A DNA stretch of 64,000 bases from Anaerolineae bacterium (lineage in GTDB: Bacteria; Chloroflexota; Anaerolineae; Aggregatilineales; Phototrophicaceae). Each line of letters opens with the position of its first letter. The stretch's first letter is position 1. Positions 19,316 to 28,521 of the stretch are shown one piece after another. Location of the stretch: NCBI GenBank assembly GCA_022820125.1, contig JAJEGA010000086.1, positions 60,554 to 124,553 of the forward strand, in the 5' to 3' direction. The translations under genes and the position numbers were made by a program. The notes under the pieces were generated by a model. That model saw only the letters and a program-made list of their open reading frames with translations. It was not told the DNA's origin and did no database searches.

Positions 19316-19344
19316 TTGTCGCGCTTTCAGCGCCAGATTATAAT
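19316..19344 (+). promoter_or_regulatory. Promoter of tRNA-Leu
   Basis: TTGTCG (19316-19321) and TATAAT (19339-19344) are 17 bases apart, about 20 bases before the mature tRNA. Confidence 0.6.
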
Positions 19345-19364
19345 TTGGCTTTAGTCGTCGCCGT

Positions 19365-19445
19365 GAGGAAGTGGCGGAATTGGCAGACGCGCATGACTTA
19401 GGATCATGTCTCTTTGAGGTGAGGGTTCGAGTCCCTCCTTCCTCA
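19365..19445 (+). tRNA. tRNA-Leu (anticodon UAG)
   Basis: An 81-base class II tRNA. The acceptor stem GAGGAAG pairs with CTTCCTC, with discriminator A and no encoded CCA. The anticodon arm is CATGA-CTTAGGA-TCATG, giving anticodon TAG. A short variable arm (CTC-TTT-GAG) and the T arm GAGGG-TTCGAGT-CCCTC follow. The sequence GGCGGAATTGGCAGACGCGC is a normal leucine D arm. Confidence 0.95.
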
Positions 19446-19460
19446 TCTCGAATTCGCTGG

Positions 19461-19488
19461 AAGGGCGCTTCACGCGCCTTTACATTTT
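19461..19488 (+). terminator. Possible terminator after tRNA-Leu
   Basis: AAGGGCGC and GCGCCTT form a seven-pair stem with one bulged G, followed by TTTACATTTT. It lies 15 bases after the tRNA and 70 before tig. Confidence 0.45.
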
Positions 19489-19559
19489 CTGACTGACATC
19501 AGCTAATGCGGACGCCGTTCTGCCGGTCAATCGCGTCCATAAGAAACAAGGAAGCCATT

Positions 19560-21203
19560 TTGAACTTGCAGATCGAACGCACTGAGAATCACCGAGCGCA
19601 ATTCACAATCGAAATCGAATCGCAGCAACTGGAAGACGCCAAGCGCAAAGCCGCGCGCAAGATCTCGCGCCAGGTGCGCATCAAGGGTTTCCGCAAGGGC
19701 AAGGCGCCCTACGGCTTGGTTCTAAGGCATGTTGGCGAAGGCGCCGTTCTCGAAGAAGCGCTGGAGGCGCTCGGCGATGTTCTGTACAAACAGGCGTTGG
19801 ACGCGTCCAAAGTTGCGCCCTATGGACCAGGCGTCTTTGAAGATTTCAAGCCCGAGCCGTCACCTGCCTTTGTATTCTCGGTCCCATTGCAGCCCGTAGT
19901 CGACTTAAAAGAGTATCTTGATGTTCGTCTCGACTTTGAAGAGTCGGTTGTTACCGACAGCGAGGTCGACGATGCGCTCAAGGAAATGCGGATGCGGCAG
20001 GTCGAAGTCCTGGACGACGAGATCGAAGTCGCGGGACCGGGCCACCGCGTAACGATCGCGGTGGATAGTGAATTCGTCGACGGCGATCCGCCCGATGAAG
20101 CGACTGAAACCGACGCCGAAGATGCGCTGACAGCCGAGAATGGCGAAGCCGACGCAGGCGAAGAAGAAACGGCGCCCTACATTCCCAAGAAAGGCGATAC
20201 ATTCGTCAAGGACGACAACACGAAGATTATTCTTGATCCAAATGCGGATCCTTTTGTGCACGGATTCGTCGGCAATCTGATCGGCGCCGAGCGCGGCAGC
20301 GATGTCTTGTTTGAATTAACCATCCCCGATGACGACGCCGAAGAAACCATCATTGGACGCCGTGTCAGCTTTGTTGTGACGATTAAGGAAATTGAAGCGA
20401 TATCCGTGCCGGAACTGGATGACGAATTTGCCGGGCGAATCAGCCGGGAACGTGGCGACGAAGCGCTGGATGCGGCTGGCTTCCGGCAGTCGATCCAAGA
20501 CGATTTGCTGCGAGCGGCGCAGGACGACGCGCGGATGGAATATAGCGCCAATGTGCTGCAGGAGATTGTCGAAGGCGCGGAAATCCAATATTCCGACCTG
20601 ATGTTGAACGAGCGAATCGACGACATGATCCGCGAATTCGAAGGCAATCTGCGGCAGCAGCGGCTCAGATTGGAAGACTATCTGAGCTTGACCAACAGCA
20701 GCGAGGAAGAATTGCGCGAGCAATATCGCGACGACGCTATTGAGTCATTGCGGCAAACGCTGGTCTTGCGCGAGCTCGTCAGCGCCCAGGAAATCGAAAT
20801 CAGCGACGAGGACCTTGAGCTGCGGCTGGATGATATCATCGGTGATTATGGCGCCCGCCCAGAGCTGCGCGAGGTCTTCGATAGGCCGTGGATGCGCGAC
20901 AATATCCGCAACGAGCTCGTTATGAATCATCTCAACGCTCACCTCGCCGCCATCGGGCAGGGCGCGGATCCTGAGCCCGCGATTGAAGACATGAAGGCGC
21001 GAGCTACCGCCGACGCCAAACGAGCGCGTGAACGGGCCGAACGGCTGCGGCGCTACCGCGAGGAAGAAGCCAGCGGCGATGAGGCATTGACCAATGGCGA
21101 TTCCGATGAGGCAAGCATGCCCCGGGGAGAAGACGAGGCGCCCCCGGTATCCGAGCAGTCAGACGAATATGCGGACGCGAAAGCCGCGGCTGGCAATACC
21201 TGA
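19560..21203 (+). CDS. tig: Trigger factor (ribosome-associated chaperone and PPIase)
   Basis: This protein of about 547 residues binds nascent chains at the ribosome exit. The N-terminal ribosome-binding domain ends in [16 protein letters not shown], holding the GFRKGK signature. The FKBP-like PPIase middle is interrupted by a very acidic insert (about residues 173-210, rich in Asp/Glu), and the C-terminal helical arms end in a long charged tail, making it longer than the usual 430-450. The start is a TTG at 19560 behind AAGGAAG, which gives the normal family N-terminus; an in-frame ATG at 19506 is the alternative. It heads the classical tig-clpP-clpX order. Confidence 0.93.
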   Translation: MNLQIERTENHRAQFTIEIESQQLEDAKRKAARKISRQVRIKGFRKGKAPYGLVLRHVGEGAVLEEALEALGDVLYKQALDASKVAPYGPGVFEDFKPEPSPAFVFSVPLQPVVDLKEYLDVRLDFEESVVTDSEVDDALKEMRMRQVEVLDDEIEVAGPGHRVTIAVDSEFVDGDPPDEATETDAEDALTAENGEADAGEEETAPYIPKKGDTFVKDDNTKIILDPNADPFVHGFVGNLIGAERGSDVLFELTIPDDDAEETIIGRRVSFVVTIKEIEAISVPELDDEFAGRISRERGDEALDAAGFRQSIQDDLLRAAQDDARMEYSANVLQEIVEGAEIQYSDLMLNERIDDMIREFEGNLRQQRLRLEDYLSLTNSSEEELREQYRDDAIESLRQTLVLRELVSAQEIEISDEDLELRLDDIIGDYGARPELREVFDRPWMRDNIRNELVMNHLNAHLAAIGQGADPEPAIEDMKARATADAKRARERAERLRRYREEEASGDEALTNGDSDEASMPRGEDEAPPVSEQSDEYADAKAAAGNT

Positions 21204-21249
21204 TCCAAATCCTGCATTCGCCCAGACGAAGGAAAGAGGCGCACAGCGT

Positions 21250-21864
21250 ATGGATACTTTCCACAATGTAATCCCGATGGTGATTGAGCAAGGCAGTCGT
21301 GGCGAGCGCGCCTACGACATCTACTCTCTGCTGTTGAAAGAGCGCATCGTTTTTGTCGGTTCCGGCATAAATGACCAGATTGCGAACCTGATTGTGGCGC
21401 AGTTGCTGTTCCTGGAACGCGAGGGACCAGACCGCAGAATGCAAATGTACATCAACTCGCCAGGCGGAGCCGTTTACTCTGGGTTGGCGATCTATGACTG
21501 CATGCAGCAGATATCGGCGCCTGTGAGCACGGTTGCGGTCGGCATCACGGCGAGCTTTGGCACTGTATTGCTGGCGGCGGGTGAACCGGGCATGCGGCTT
21601 GCGCTGCCCAACGCCACCATTCATATGCATCAGCCCCTGGGCGGCGCGCAAGGGCAGGCCTCCGACATCGTCATCCAGGCGGAAGAGATTGTGCGGCTCA
21701 AGAAGCGCATCATCAACATCTTTGTGAAACACACGGGAAAAACCGAAGAAGAAGTGGAAAACATTACCGACCGCGATGTGTACATGACGGCGCAAGAAGC
21801 GACTGATTTCGGCCTCATCGACTCTGTGCTGCTCTCCGAAGCGCGTGAAGCGGAAGGGGAATGA
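21250..21864 (+). CDS. clpP: ATP-dependent Clp protease proteolytic subunit
   Basis: This 204-residue serine peptidase forms the Clp barrel. Ser102 lies in [14 protein letters not shown] and His127 in IHMHQPLGG; the third residue is expected in the [11 protein letters not shown] segment. [18 protein letters not shown] is the family signature. The N-terminus is right for the mature family from ATG 21250; a longer in-frame reading overlaps tig and was rejected. A GAAAGAGG stretch precedes the start. clpX starts one base after its stop, so the two are cotranslated. Confidence 0.96.
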   Translation: MDTFHNVIPMVIEQGSRGERAYDIYSLLLKERIVFVGSGINDQIANLIVAQLLFLEREGPDRRMQMYINSPGGAVYSGLAIYDCMQQISAPVSTVAVGITASFGTVLLAAGEPGMRLALPNATIHMHQPLGGAQGQASDIVIQAEEIVRLKKRIINIFVKHTGKTEEEVENITDRDVYMTAQEATDFGLIDSVLLSEAREAEGE

Positions 21865-21865
21865 G

Positions 21866-23149
21866 GTGAGTTTCTCGCCGGCAAAGCACCGCTGCAATTT
21901 CTGCAACCGAACGCATGACGAGGTCGAGCGATTAATCGCGGGACCTGAACAAATATACATCTGCAATTTCTGCGTCGAACTCTGCCACAACCTGCTGAAG
22001 GAAGAAGACGCGGATGAAATTGAAGCTGACGAAAAGGTCGAGTTCGAGCTCACGCTTTCGCCCCGCGAGATTGCCGAGCGCCTCGACGAATATGTGATTG
22101 GCCAGCAAGAAGCCAAGCGCGTCCTCAGCGTGGCGGTCTATAACCACTACAAGCGCATACAGTCGGCAGACGAACCGCAGGATGTTGAGCTCGAAAAGAG
22201 CAATATCCTGCTGGCGGGGCCAACCGGCTGCGGCAAGACGCTGCTGGCGCAAACGTTGGCGCGCATCCTGGACGTGCCGATTGTGATCACCGATGCGACC
22301 GCCTTGACAGAGGCCGGTTACGTTGGCGAAGATGTTGAAAACATCCTGCTGCGGCTGATCCAGGCGGCCGACGGCAATATCGCGCGGGCTGAACGCGGCA
22401 TCATTTACATTGACGAAATCGACAAGATTTCGCGCAAGTCAAACTCCAATCCGTCCATTACCCGGGATGTCTCGGGCGAAGGCGTGCAGCAGGCGCTGCT
22501 GAAAATCCTGGAAGGCACGCTATCAAACGTCCCGCCGCAAGGCGGCCGAAAACACCCGCATCAGGAGTTCCTGCAGCTTGATACGCGCAATATCCTGTTC
22601 ATCGTTGGCGGAACCTTCGACGGGCTAGACGATGTGATACGGCGGCGCATCGGCTTAAAGAGCAAGATCGGCTTCGGCGCCCGGCAAGAAAGCGACGAAA
22701 CGGAGGCGGCGCATTTGTTGAACGAAATCTCGCCGGAGGACCTGATTCAACATGGCATGATACCGGAAATGGTCGGCCGCTTGCCGGTCATCGTCGCCTT
22801 GCAGCCGCTTGAACTTGAGGACCTGGTTCGCATTATGGTAGAGCCGAAAAACGCGCTCATCAAACAATACGAGCATCTTCTGTCGCTTGACGATGTGGAA
22901 CTGGTCTTCGCGCCGGAGGCCTTGCAGGCGGCGGCTCAGCTGGCAATCGAACGCGAAACCGGCGCGCGCGGCTTGCGCTCAATCATAGAGACCTGCCTGC
23001 TTGATGTCATGTTTGAGGCGCCCAGCCGCACTGACATTCAGAAGGTGCTGGTCGGCGAGGCTGTCATTCGCGGCGAGGAAAAGCCGCGGATTTTCACCAG
23101 CGATGGTCGTCTGATTAGCTTGTCGGACGCGATTGACTCCGCTGCCTGA
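21866..23149 (+). CDS. clpX: ATP-dependent Clp protease ATP-binding subunit
   Basis: This AAA+ unfoldase of about 427 residues feeds substrates to ClpP. An N-terminal zinc finger has Cys10, Cys13, Cys33 and Cys36 (CNFC twice). Walker A is GPTGCGKT, Walker B is IIYIDEIDK, and [13 protein letters not shown] and GARGLRSI (sensor-2 arginine) are present. The start is a GTG at 21866 behind AAGGGGAATGAG; an upstream in-frame GTG at 21845 would overlap clpP and add seven residues. All motifs for an active enzyme are present. Confidence 0.96.
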   Translation: MSFSPAKHRCNFCNRTHDEVERLIAGPEQIYICNFCVELCHNLLKEEDADEIEADEKVEFELTLSPREIAERLDEYVIGQQEAKRVLSVAVYNHYKRIQSADEPQDVELEKSNILLAGPTGCGKTLLAQTLARILDVPIVITDATALTEAGYVGEDVENILLRLIQAADGNIARAERGIIYIDEIDKISRKSNSNPSITRDVSGEGVQQALLKILEGTLSNVPPQGGRKHPHQEFLQLDTRNILFIVGGTFDGLDDVIRRRIGLKSKIGFGARQESDETEAAHLLNEISPEDLIQHGMIPEMVGRLPVIVALQPLELEDLVRIMVEPKNALIKQYEHLLSLDDVELVFAPEALQAAAQLAIERETGARGLRSIIETCLLDVMFEAPSRTDIQKVLVGEAVIRGEEKPRIFTSDGRLISLSDAIDSAA

Positions 23150-23170
23150 CAGCCTCCGCAGCTACCCCAA

Positions 23171-23794
23171 TTATTGCGTTATCGGCAGCAGCAGCACCTC
23201 CGTCTGGGCGCGAGCGCGGCTCTTGAAGCTTTGCGCGTCGAGTTGAGTGGCTTCTTCGCCAGCGCCGCCCCAATTGTAAGGAATCGCCCAACGCGGCTGC
23301 AACATGTCTATCAGGCGCAGCGCCGCATCCGTCCCAAGCCGCCCATAACCGTCAATGGGCAACAGCACGATGTCCGGGCGCAGCTGCTCCATCCCGGGCA
23401 CGATTTGCGAATCGCCAACGTAATAGATATCAAAGTAATCGAGCGAGATCACGAAGCCCAGACCGCCTGCCTCCGGCGGATGGCGCGGATCGCCAGGGGA
23501 ATAGGCGGGCACCGCTTTGATGCTGGCGCGGCCCGCGCGGATGCTATGCCACTCTCTCAAGACAGTTGTGTTTTCGATGACGCGGGCGACGCCTTCGTTG
23601 CCAATCACCTTAGTGTCTTCGCCGCGAATTTTCGCTATATCAGCCGGCGAACAATGGTCATAATGATCGTGACCAACCAATATGACATCCGGCGGCGATT
23701 CGCGCTTGACCACGCGCCAGGGCGCAATTTGAATAAATGGCGATCCGACGATGGCGAAGCTGCCGTGTCCCTGCCATTGGATTCTTTCAATCAC
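23171..23794 (-). CDS. UlaG-like metallo-beta-lactamase-fold hydrolase
   Basis: This 207-residue protein has the metal-binding motif GHDHYDH, followed by VIGNEGVARV and a YYVGDSQIVPGM segment that resembles the GDT/GDS motif of UPF0173/UlaG-like hydrolases. These are cytosolic, bind one or two metal ions and act on a variety of small substrates; the substrate here is not known. The start is a GTG behind GGAAGGA. It is convergent with clpX and divergent from obgE. Confidence 0.8.
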   Translation of the reverse strand: MIERIQWQGHGSFAIVGSPFIQIAPWRVVKRESPPDVILVGHDHYDHCSPADIAKIRGEDTKVIGNEGVARVIENTTVLREWHSIRAGRASIKAVPAYSPGDPRHPPEAGGLGFVISLDYFDIYYVGDSQIVPGMEQLRPDIVLLPIDGYGRLGTDAALRLIDMLQPRWAIPYNWGGAGEEATQLDAQSFKSRARAQTEVLLLPITQ

Positions 23795-23872
23795 GGCAGT
23801 TGTCCTTCCCCGCTTGCCGCCGCTTGGCCGGCAATACTCTGATGATAGATATGAAGACGGGCATACAGCTAA

Positions 23873-23878
23873 ATTATA
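23873..23878 (-). promoter_or_regulatory. Possible -10 box for the metallo-hydrolase gene
   Basis: TATAAT on the minus strand, about 79 bases before the GTG. The -35 region is weak, so this is tentative. Confidence 0.35.
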
Positions 23879-24015
23879 GATGACTGCGCCGAGATCTCAC
23901 AGCTTGCCCGCCGTCCGTATGGAAGTCATAGCTTTCATTTTGACTACACGCCGGCGGCAATCTCAGGTATTCTTGTGCCTCTATCCGAGCTTGCCGCGAA
24001 GGTGGCGCCCCGAAG

Positions 24016-25281
24016 ATGCTGGTGGATGAAGCGAAGATATTTGTCGCGAGCGGCAAGGGTGGCGATGGCATTGTTGCTTTTCGCCGCGAGAAATATGTCG
24101 CCCGTGGCGGGCCATCCGGTGGAAACGGCGGGCGTGGCGGCGATGTCGTTCTCAAAGCCGACGCCAATCTCAATACGCTCTATTACTTCCGCAATCATGT
24201 GCATTTCAAAGCGAAATCAGGCGGCAAAGGCGGCTCAAGCAATAAGACGGGCGCTGACGCGGATTCGCTTATCGTGCGCGTGCCGCCTGGAACGGTCGCG
24301 CGGGATGCTGCTACCGGCGGCCTTATCGCTGACATCACGCGCGCCGACGATGAAGTAATTGTGGCGCAAGGCGGGCGCGGCGGCCGAGGCAACGCGCACT
24401 TTAAGAGCGCTGCCAATCAAGCGCCGCGTTTGGCGGAAAAAGGCGCGCCCGGGCTTGAACGATGGATCACGCTGGAATTGAAAATGATTGCCGATGTCGC
24501 CTTGGTGGGCATGCCCAACGCGGGCAAATCAACCTTGCTGGCGGTGGTGAGCAACGCCAAGCCCAAGATCGCCGAGTATCCCTTCACGACCCTCGAGCCC
24601 AATCTGGGCGCCGTCATCTACGACAACTTAGATCTCATCTTCGCTGATATTCCCGGTTTGATAGAAGGCGCCCATCTTGGCGTCGGGCTTGGCCATGCCT
24701 TTTTGCGCCATGTGCAGCGCACCGACATCATCGTGCATATTCTGGATGGGGCGGCGGCCGACCCGCTCGCCGACTATAATCAGATCCGCGCCGAGTTGGC
24801 CTTGTATGACGCAAAGCTGGCTGAGCGACCGGAGATCGTCGTCGTCAACAAGCTTGACTTGCCCGAGACGCGCGAGTATCTGGACTTGCTTAAAGAAAGT
24901 CTGAGCGCGCGCGGCGTCGCCGAGCCAGTGGCGATCTCGGCGCTGACGCGGGAAAATGTCACCCGTGTGGTGCAGCGTGTCTTTGAGGAGGCGGCCAAGC
25001 TGCCGCGCAGTGAGAACACCGTGGTTGAGGACCTGCCCTTATATGAAATCGAAAGCGAAGAAATTCCCTTTGAGCTTGCTGTCGAGGGCGGTGTCTATTA
25101 CGTCAGCGGCGACCGGATTGAACGGGCGGCGGCGATGACCTATTGGGATTATGATGAGGCAGTGCTTCGCTTTCACAAGACGCTGGAAGCGCTGGGCGTG
25201 GCTGACGCGCTGTTGAAAGCCGGTGTGCGCGAGGGCGATACCGTATTCGTTGGGGAATTCGAATTGGAGTGGTCCGATTGA
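24016..25281 (+). CDS. obgE: Obg/CgtA GTPase
   Basis: This 421-residue GTPase binds the 50S subunit and links ribosome maturation to stress. The glycine-rich Obg fold at the N-terminus (SGKGGDGIVAFRREKYV, GGPSGGNGGRGGDV) is unmistakable. The G domain has GMPNAGKS (G1), FTT (G2), DIPGLIEGA (G3) and NKLD (G4). An OCT domain follows (YYVSGDRIERAAAMTYWD). A RelA/SpoT-type enzyme, functionally linked to Obg in many bacteria, is elsewhere in the window. nadD overlaps its stop by four bases. Confidence 0.96.
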   Translation: MLVDEAKIFVASGKGGDGIVAFRREKYVARGGPSGGNGGRGGDVVLKADANLNTLYYFRNHVHFKAKSGGKGGSSNKTGADADSLIVRVPPGTVARDAATGGLIADITRADDEVIVAQGGRGGRGNAHFKSAANQAPRLAEKGAPGLERWITLELKMIADVALVGMPNAGKSTLLAVVSNAKPKIAEYPFTTLEPNLGAVIYDNLDLIFADIPGLIEGAHLGVGLGHAFLRHVQRTDIIVHILDGAAADPLADYNQIRAELALYDAKLAERPEIVVVNKLDLPETREYLDLLKESLSARGVAEPVAISALTRENVTRVVQRVFEEAAKLPRSENTVVEDLPLYEIESEEIPFELAVEGGVYYVSGDRIERAAAMTYWDYDEAVLRFHKTLEALGVADALLKAGVREGDTVFVGEFELEWSD

Positions 25282-25886
25282 GCGGGAAACGCATCGGCAT
25301 ATTGGGCGGCAGCTTTGATCCGCCGCAAATGGGGCACCTGATCCTGGCTGAATACAGCCGTGAAAGCCTCAACATGGATCATATTCTCTTTGTGCCGGTC
25401 GCCGATCATCCGATTAAGAAGGGAGAGATTCGCCTCCCAGTCAAACACCGATTGGCTATGCTGGCGCTCGCGATTGAAGACAACCCGCATTTTAGCGTTT
25501 CGCGCGTCGATATCGATCGCAATGGTCCCCACTATTCCGCTGACACCGTCAAGATCCTCCGCGCGCAAAATCCGCAGGCGGAGCTGTTCTTTGTAATGGG
25601 CGGCGACAATCTTCGTTCCTTGCCCACCTGGGAGCGGGCGCAGGAACTCTATGCCTGCTGTCGGCTGGCGGTGATGAAGCGCGCGGACGAAGACATCGCG
25701 GCTGATATGCACGGTGAAATGCTGCCGGGGCTGGCAAAGCAAGTTGATATCGTCGATGTGCCTATGCTCAGCGTTTGGCTGTCTTCGACCTTCGTCGTCA
25801 GCCGCCTGCGCGCGGGCTTAAGCGTACGCTATCTGGTGCCGGAAAAAGTCCTGGATTATATCGCCGCCAATAATCTATATCGCTGA
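25278..25886 (+). CDS. nadD: Nicotinate-nucleotide adenylyltransferase, with altered motif residues
   Basis: This 202-residue protein belongs to the nucleotidyltransferase family that joins nicotinate mononucleotide with ATP in NAD synthesis. ILGGSFDPPQMGHL shows the family's nucleotide loop, but the first His of the HxGH motif is Gln17. The C-terminal signature, usually ISST-x-IR, reads LSSTFVVSR, so its Arg is shifted or replaced. FVMGGDNL and LPTWERAQEL match NadD well. The start is a TTG within the obgE stop (TTGA), behind GGAG. Gene order obgE-nadD is common in bacteria. The unusual residues could mean a divergent or weaker enzyme. Confidence 0.85.
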   Translation: MSGKRIGILGGSFDPPQMGHLILAEYSRESLNMDHILFVPVADHPIKKGEIRLPVKHRLAMLALAIEDNPHFSVSRVDIDRNGPHYSADTVKILRAQNPQAELFFVMGGDNLRSLPTWERAQELYACCRLAVMKRADEDIAADMHGEMLPGLAKQVDIVDVPMLSVWLSSTFVVSRLRAGLSVRYLVPEKVLDYIAANNLYR

Positions 25887-25892
25887 GCTCTA

Positions 25893-27614
25893 ATGTTGAG
25901 ACACCTTCGCCTCATTCTCGCTCTGCCTATGGCGCTAGCCATCTTAAGCGCGGCAAGATCGCAGGAACAGACGCCGATCCCCACCCTGGTTGCGCCGACG
26001 CTGGCGCCCCAGGAAGCGGCAGCGAACCCAATTGAGGGACCGCCTCAAGAATCCGCTGTGGCCGACATCATCAACTCTGGCGTCTTTCGCGTCGGCGCGC
26101 TCTACAACGAGCCGCCATACAGCCAGTTAACGCTGCAGGGCGATCTGCGCGGCTTTGACATTGACCTCTTGCGCCTCATCGCCGAAACTTGGGAGAGTGA
26201 GATTGAGTTCATTCAAGTAACGCGGGAAAACGCGCTCGACCAACTGCGCCACGGTCGCGCGCACACGGTCGCCTCGGCATTTGTTCACTATCGCCACCTT
26301 GACGATCAACTTGAATTCAGCCAATCCTATCTGCTCGGCCCGCAAGAGATGATGGTTCGCGCCGACAGCCCCTACCAATCGCCGAGCGAATTGACTGGTC
26401 AACCGGTCGGTTATGTCATCGGGACAAGGTCGGAAACGGCGCTGAGCCTTTGGAGCGCGCGGCAGGGCGCGAGCGTGAATCCACAATTTTTTCTTAACCT
26501 TGACCGCGCTTTTGCGGCTTTGGCTCGCGGGGCGATCGAGGGCTTGGTCGCCGAGCGGCAAGATTTGTTGCTGGTGGCGGCGGATTATGCCGATCGCGTG
26601 CGAACTCTCGACGAAGCCCTGCTGCTCGAGCCGCGCGCATTCGCCATCAAGAAGCGGGATATTGCGCTGCGGCAGCTGATCAGCCATAGCATTCAGTTGC
26701 TCGCGCGCGAGGGCCGCCTGCAAAAGCTATATCAAGATTACTTCCCGCAAGCCGAGCAGAGCATCGACGCCATTACGCTGTGGGCGGGCATTGGCGAAGC
26801 GATAAGTCCGTCGCAATATGCTGGGGCGCTGCGGCATCCGTCCCGATATATGATAGATGAACTGCGGCGATCGGGCATTGTGCGAGTCGGCGGCATCACC
26901 GACGAGGGGCAATCGCCATCGGTGAGCCAGGCGCAGCTGGACGCGCTGAATCTGGCGCTCGTTCACGAGTTGGGGCGGCGCTGGGCTGTGTCCGTCGAGC
27001 TTGTCAGCAGCAGCGGCGACGAGGCTTTGGGCTTGCTGACGAGCGGCGAAGTGGACATCGTCGCCGGGTTGACGCCAGACTGGCGGTTGGCGACTTCGAT
27101 CGATTTCTCGGCGCCCTATCTCTTGCACGGCGACAGATTGATGGCGCCAGCCAATTCGCCAATAAGGGGCTTCAACGACTTGCGCGGGCGAATCATCGGA
27201 TTGATCATCGGCGATGAAGGCGCGCGCGACCGAGCGCAAGCCTGGGCGGACAGCATCAACGCCAGCGTGCGATTCTTTCAAACGCGGGAAGGCGACGCCG
27301 CGCTCCAATTGCTTGACTTCAACAACGCCAACGCGATTTACGCGGACAGTCTGCTTTTGGCATCGCATTTGCAGGCGAGCCCGAATGCCTTGCGTTTGAC
27401 CGACCGCTGGTACAGCCGCTCGTACATCGCCTTCGGTCTGCCATATAATGACCTGGATTTCCGGCTGCTGGTCAATTACACCATTCAAGAACTTGCGCGA
27501 GACGGGACGCTTGAGAGGCTGTCCGGCGCGCTGATTCTGGGGGACGAACTGCCGGACTTTGAGATTACGCCGGGCGCCGCAAGCCACGCCGGCATCAATC
27601 TGGCTGGCGCTTAG
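25893..27614 (+). CDS. Secreted protein with two tandem family-3 solute-binding domains
   Basis: This 573-residue protein has a signal peptide (about 1-23, hydrophobic core LILALPMALAIL) and a Pro/Thr-rich linker. Two copies of the SBP_bac_3 fold follow, at about 55-290 and 320-550. Each begins with a 'I...G.(L/F)RVG' strand and has the typical EFSQSYLLGP or DFSAPYLLHG strand. Family members bind amino acids or other small polar ligands for ABC import or signalling. No permease or ATPase gene is adjacent: the next genes are EamA exporters on the other strand, whose last gene overlaps this 3' end by 20 bases. It follows nadD after six bases. Confidence 0.82.
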   Translation: MLRHLRLILALPMALAILSAARSQEQTPIPTLVAPTLAPQEAAANPIEGPPQESAVADIINSGVFRVGALYNEPPYSQLTLQGDLRGFDIDLLRLIAETWESEIEFIQVTRENALDQLRHGRAHTVASAFVHYRHLDDQLEFSQSYLLGPQEMMVRADSPYQSPSELTGQPVGYVIGTRSETALSLWSARQGASVNPQFFLNLDRAFAALARGAIEGLVAERQDLLLVAADYADRVRTLDEALLLEPRAFAIKKRDIALRQLISHSIQLLAREGRLQKLYQDYFPQAEQSIDAITLWAGIGEAISPSQYAGALRHPSRYMIDELRRSGIVRVGGITDEGQSPSVSQAQLDALNLALVHELGRRWAVSVELVSSSGDEALGLLTSGEVDIVAGLTPDWRLATSIDFSAPYLLHGDRLMAPANSPIRGFNDLRGRIIGLIIGDEGARDRAQAWADSINASVRFFQTREGDAALQLLDFNNANAIYADSLLLASHLQASPNALRLTDRWYSRSYIAFGLPYNDLDFRLLVNYTIQELARDGTLERLSGALILGDELPDFEITPGAASHAGINLAGA

Positions 27615-28521
27615 GCTGCTGCCCCCGCAGCACGATTGCAACACCCAGGACAAGAATTACACTGCCGGCTGCTTGTGAGACGGTAGGAATCTCGCTGAAA
27701 ATCAGAAATGCCCAGATTGCGCTCAGAATCGGGACCGACTGGACTGTCATCGTCAAGGTGGTCGGCGATATGAAGCGCAAGACGAAATTGAGCGCGCCAT
27801 GACCCAGGATCTGCGCCAAGATCGCCAGCAGCAATACCCAGAGATATCCGCGGATGTCATAACCGATGAGGGAGATGCCATTGACGGCGATAATCGCAAG
27901 CGTGACCAGCGCCGCGGCGGCGTATACCAGCCAGATGTAGGGGACGAAGGCAACATCGCCGCGCACCTTGCGCCCGATGATGATGTACAGCGATGCCGAG
28001 CAGGCGCTGACCACCGCCATCCCGATGCCCAGCGCGGGGTCGCCGCCCGGCAGCACCGCCGGACCGTCCGCCGTCGAGAATGCGATGATGAAGCCGCCCG
28101 CCAGCGCTGCCAGTATCCCGATCCAGACCGCCGCCCCCAGCTTCTGTTTCAATAGCGTCACTTCAAAGAAGGCGACCCAAATCGGGATCGTCGCGATGAA
28201 GGCTTGGTTGATCAGCACGCTGATATGCTCTAGCGATGCCACCATCAGCACGATATTGATGCCGGACATGGCGCCAGCCAGCATCGCCAGCAGGCGGCTT
28301 CGGGCGGGCATGGCGGCGATCTGCCGCGCGCCCTTGCGCCAGATGTAGGGCGCGAACATGAGGACGCCGGTGATCATCCGCCCGAATGAAACGAGCGCCG
28401 GATGCATGTCATACTCGAAAGCGTAACGTACGCAGATTGGCCCGAATGACCAGGCAAAAGCGGAGACCGCCACCAGAATCCATAACTGGGTCGTCGATGG
28501 CGCCGACAGGTTAATCCGCAT
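27595..28521 (-). CDS. EamA/DMT-family transporter, second of a tandem pair
   Basis: This 308-residue protein has about ten hydrophobic helices in two repeated EamA halves (for example FAWSFGPICVRYAF near the start and a PILSAIWAFLIFSEIP stretch near the end). DMT transporters move small metabolites such as amino acids or nucleotides across the inner membrane; no substrate is evident. The ATG at 28521 is taken because it follows GGAGAGGGAC and overlaps the upstream EamA stop by 11 bases; an earlier in-frame start would lie deep in that gene. The C-terminal QQPKRQPD tail is cytosolic. Confidence 0.85.
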   Translation of the reverse strand: MRINLSAPSTTQLWILVAVSAFAWSFGPICVRYAFEYDMHPALVSFGRMITGVLMFAPYIWRKGARQIAAMPARSRLLAMLAGAMSGINIVLMVASLEHISVLINQAFIATIPIWVAFFEVTLLKQKLGAAVWIGILAALAGGFIIAFSTADGPAVLPGGDPALGIGMAVVSACSASLYIIIGRKVRGDVAFVPYIWLVYAAAALVTLAIIAVNGISLIGYDIRGYLWVLLLAILAQILGHGALNFVLRFISPTTLTMTVQSVPILSAIWAFLIFSEIPTVSQAAGSVILVLGVAIVLRGQQPKRQPD

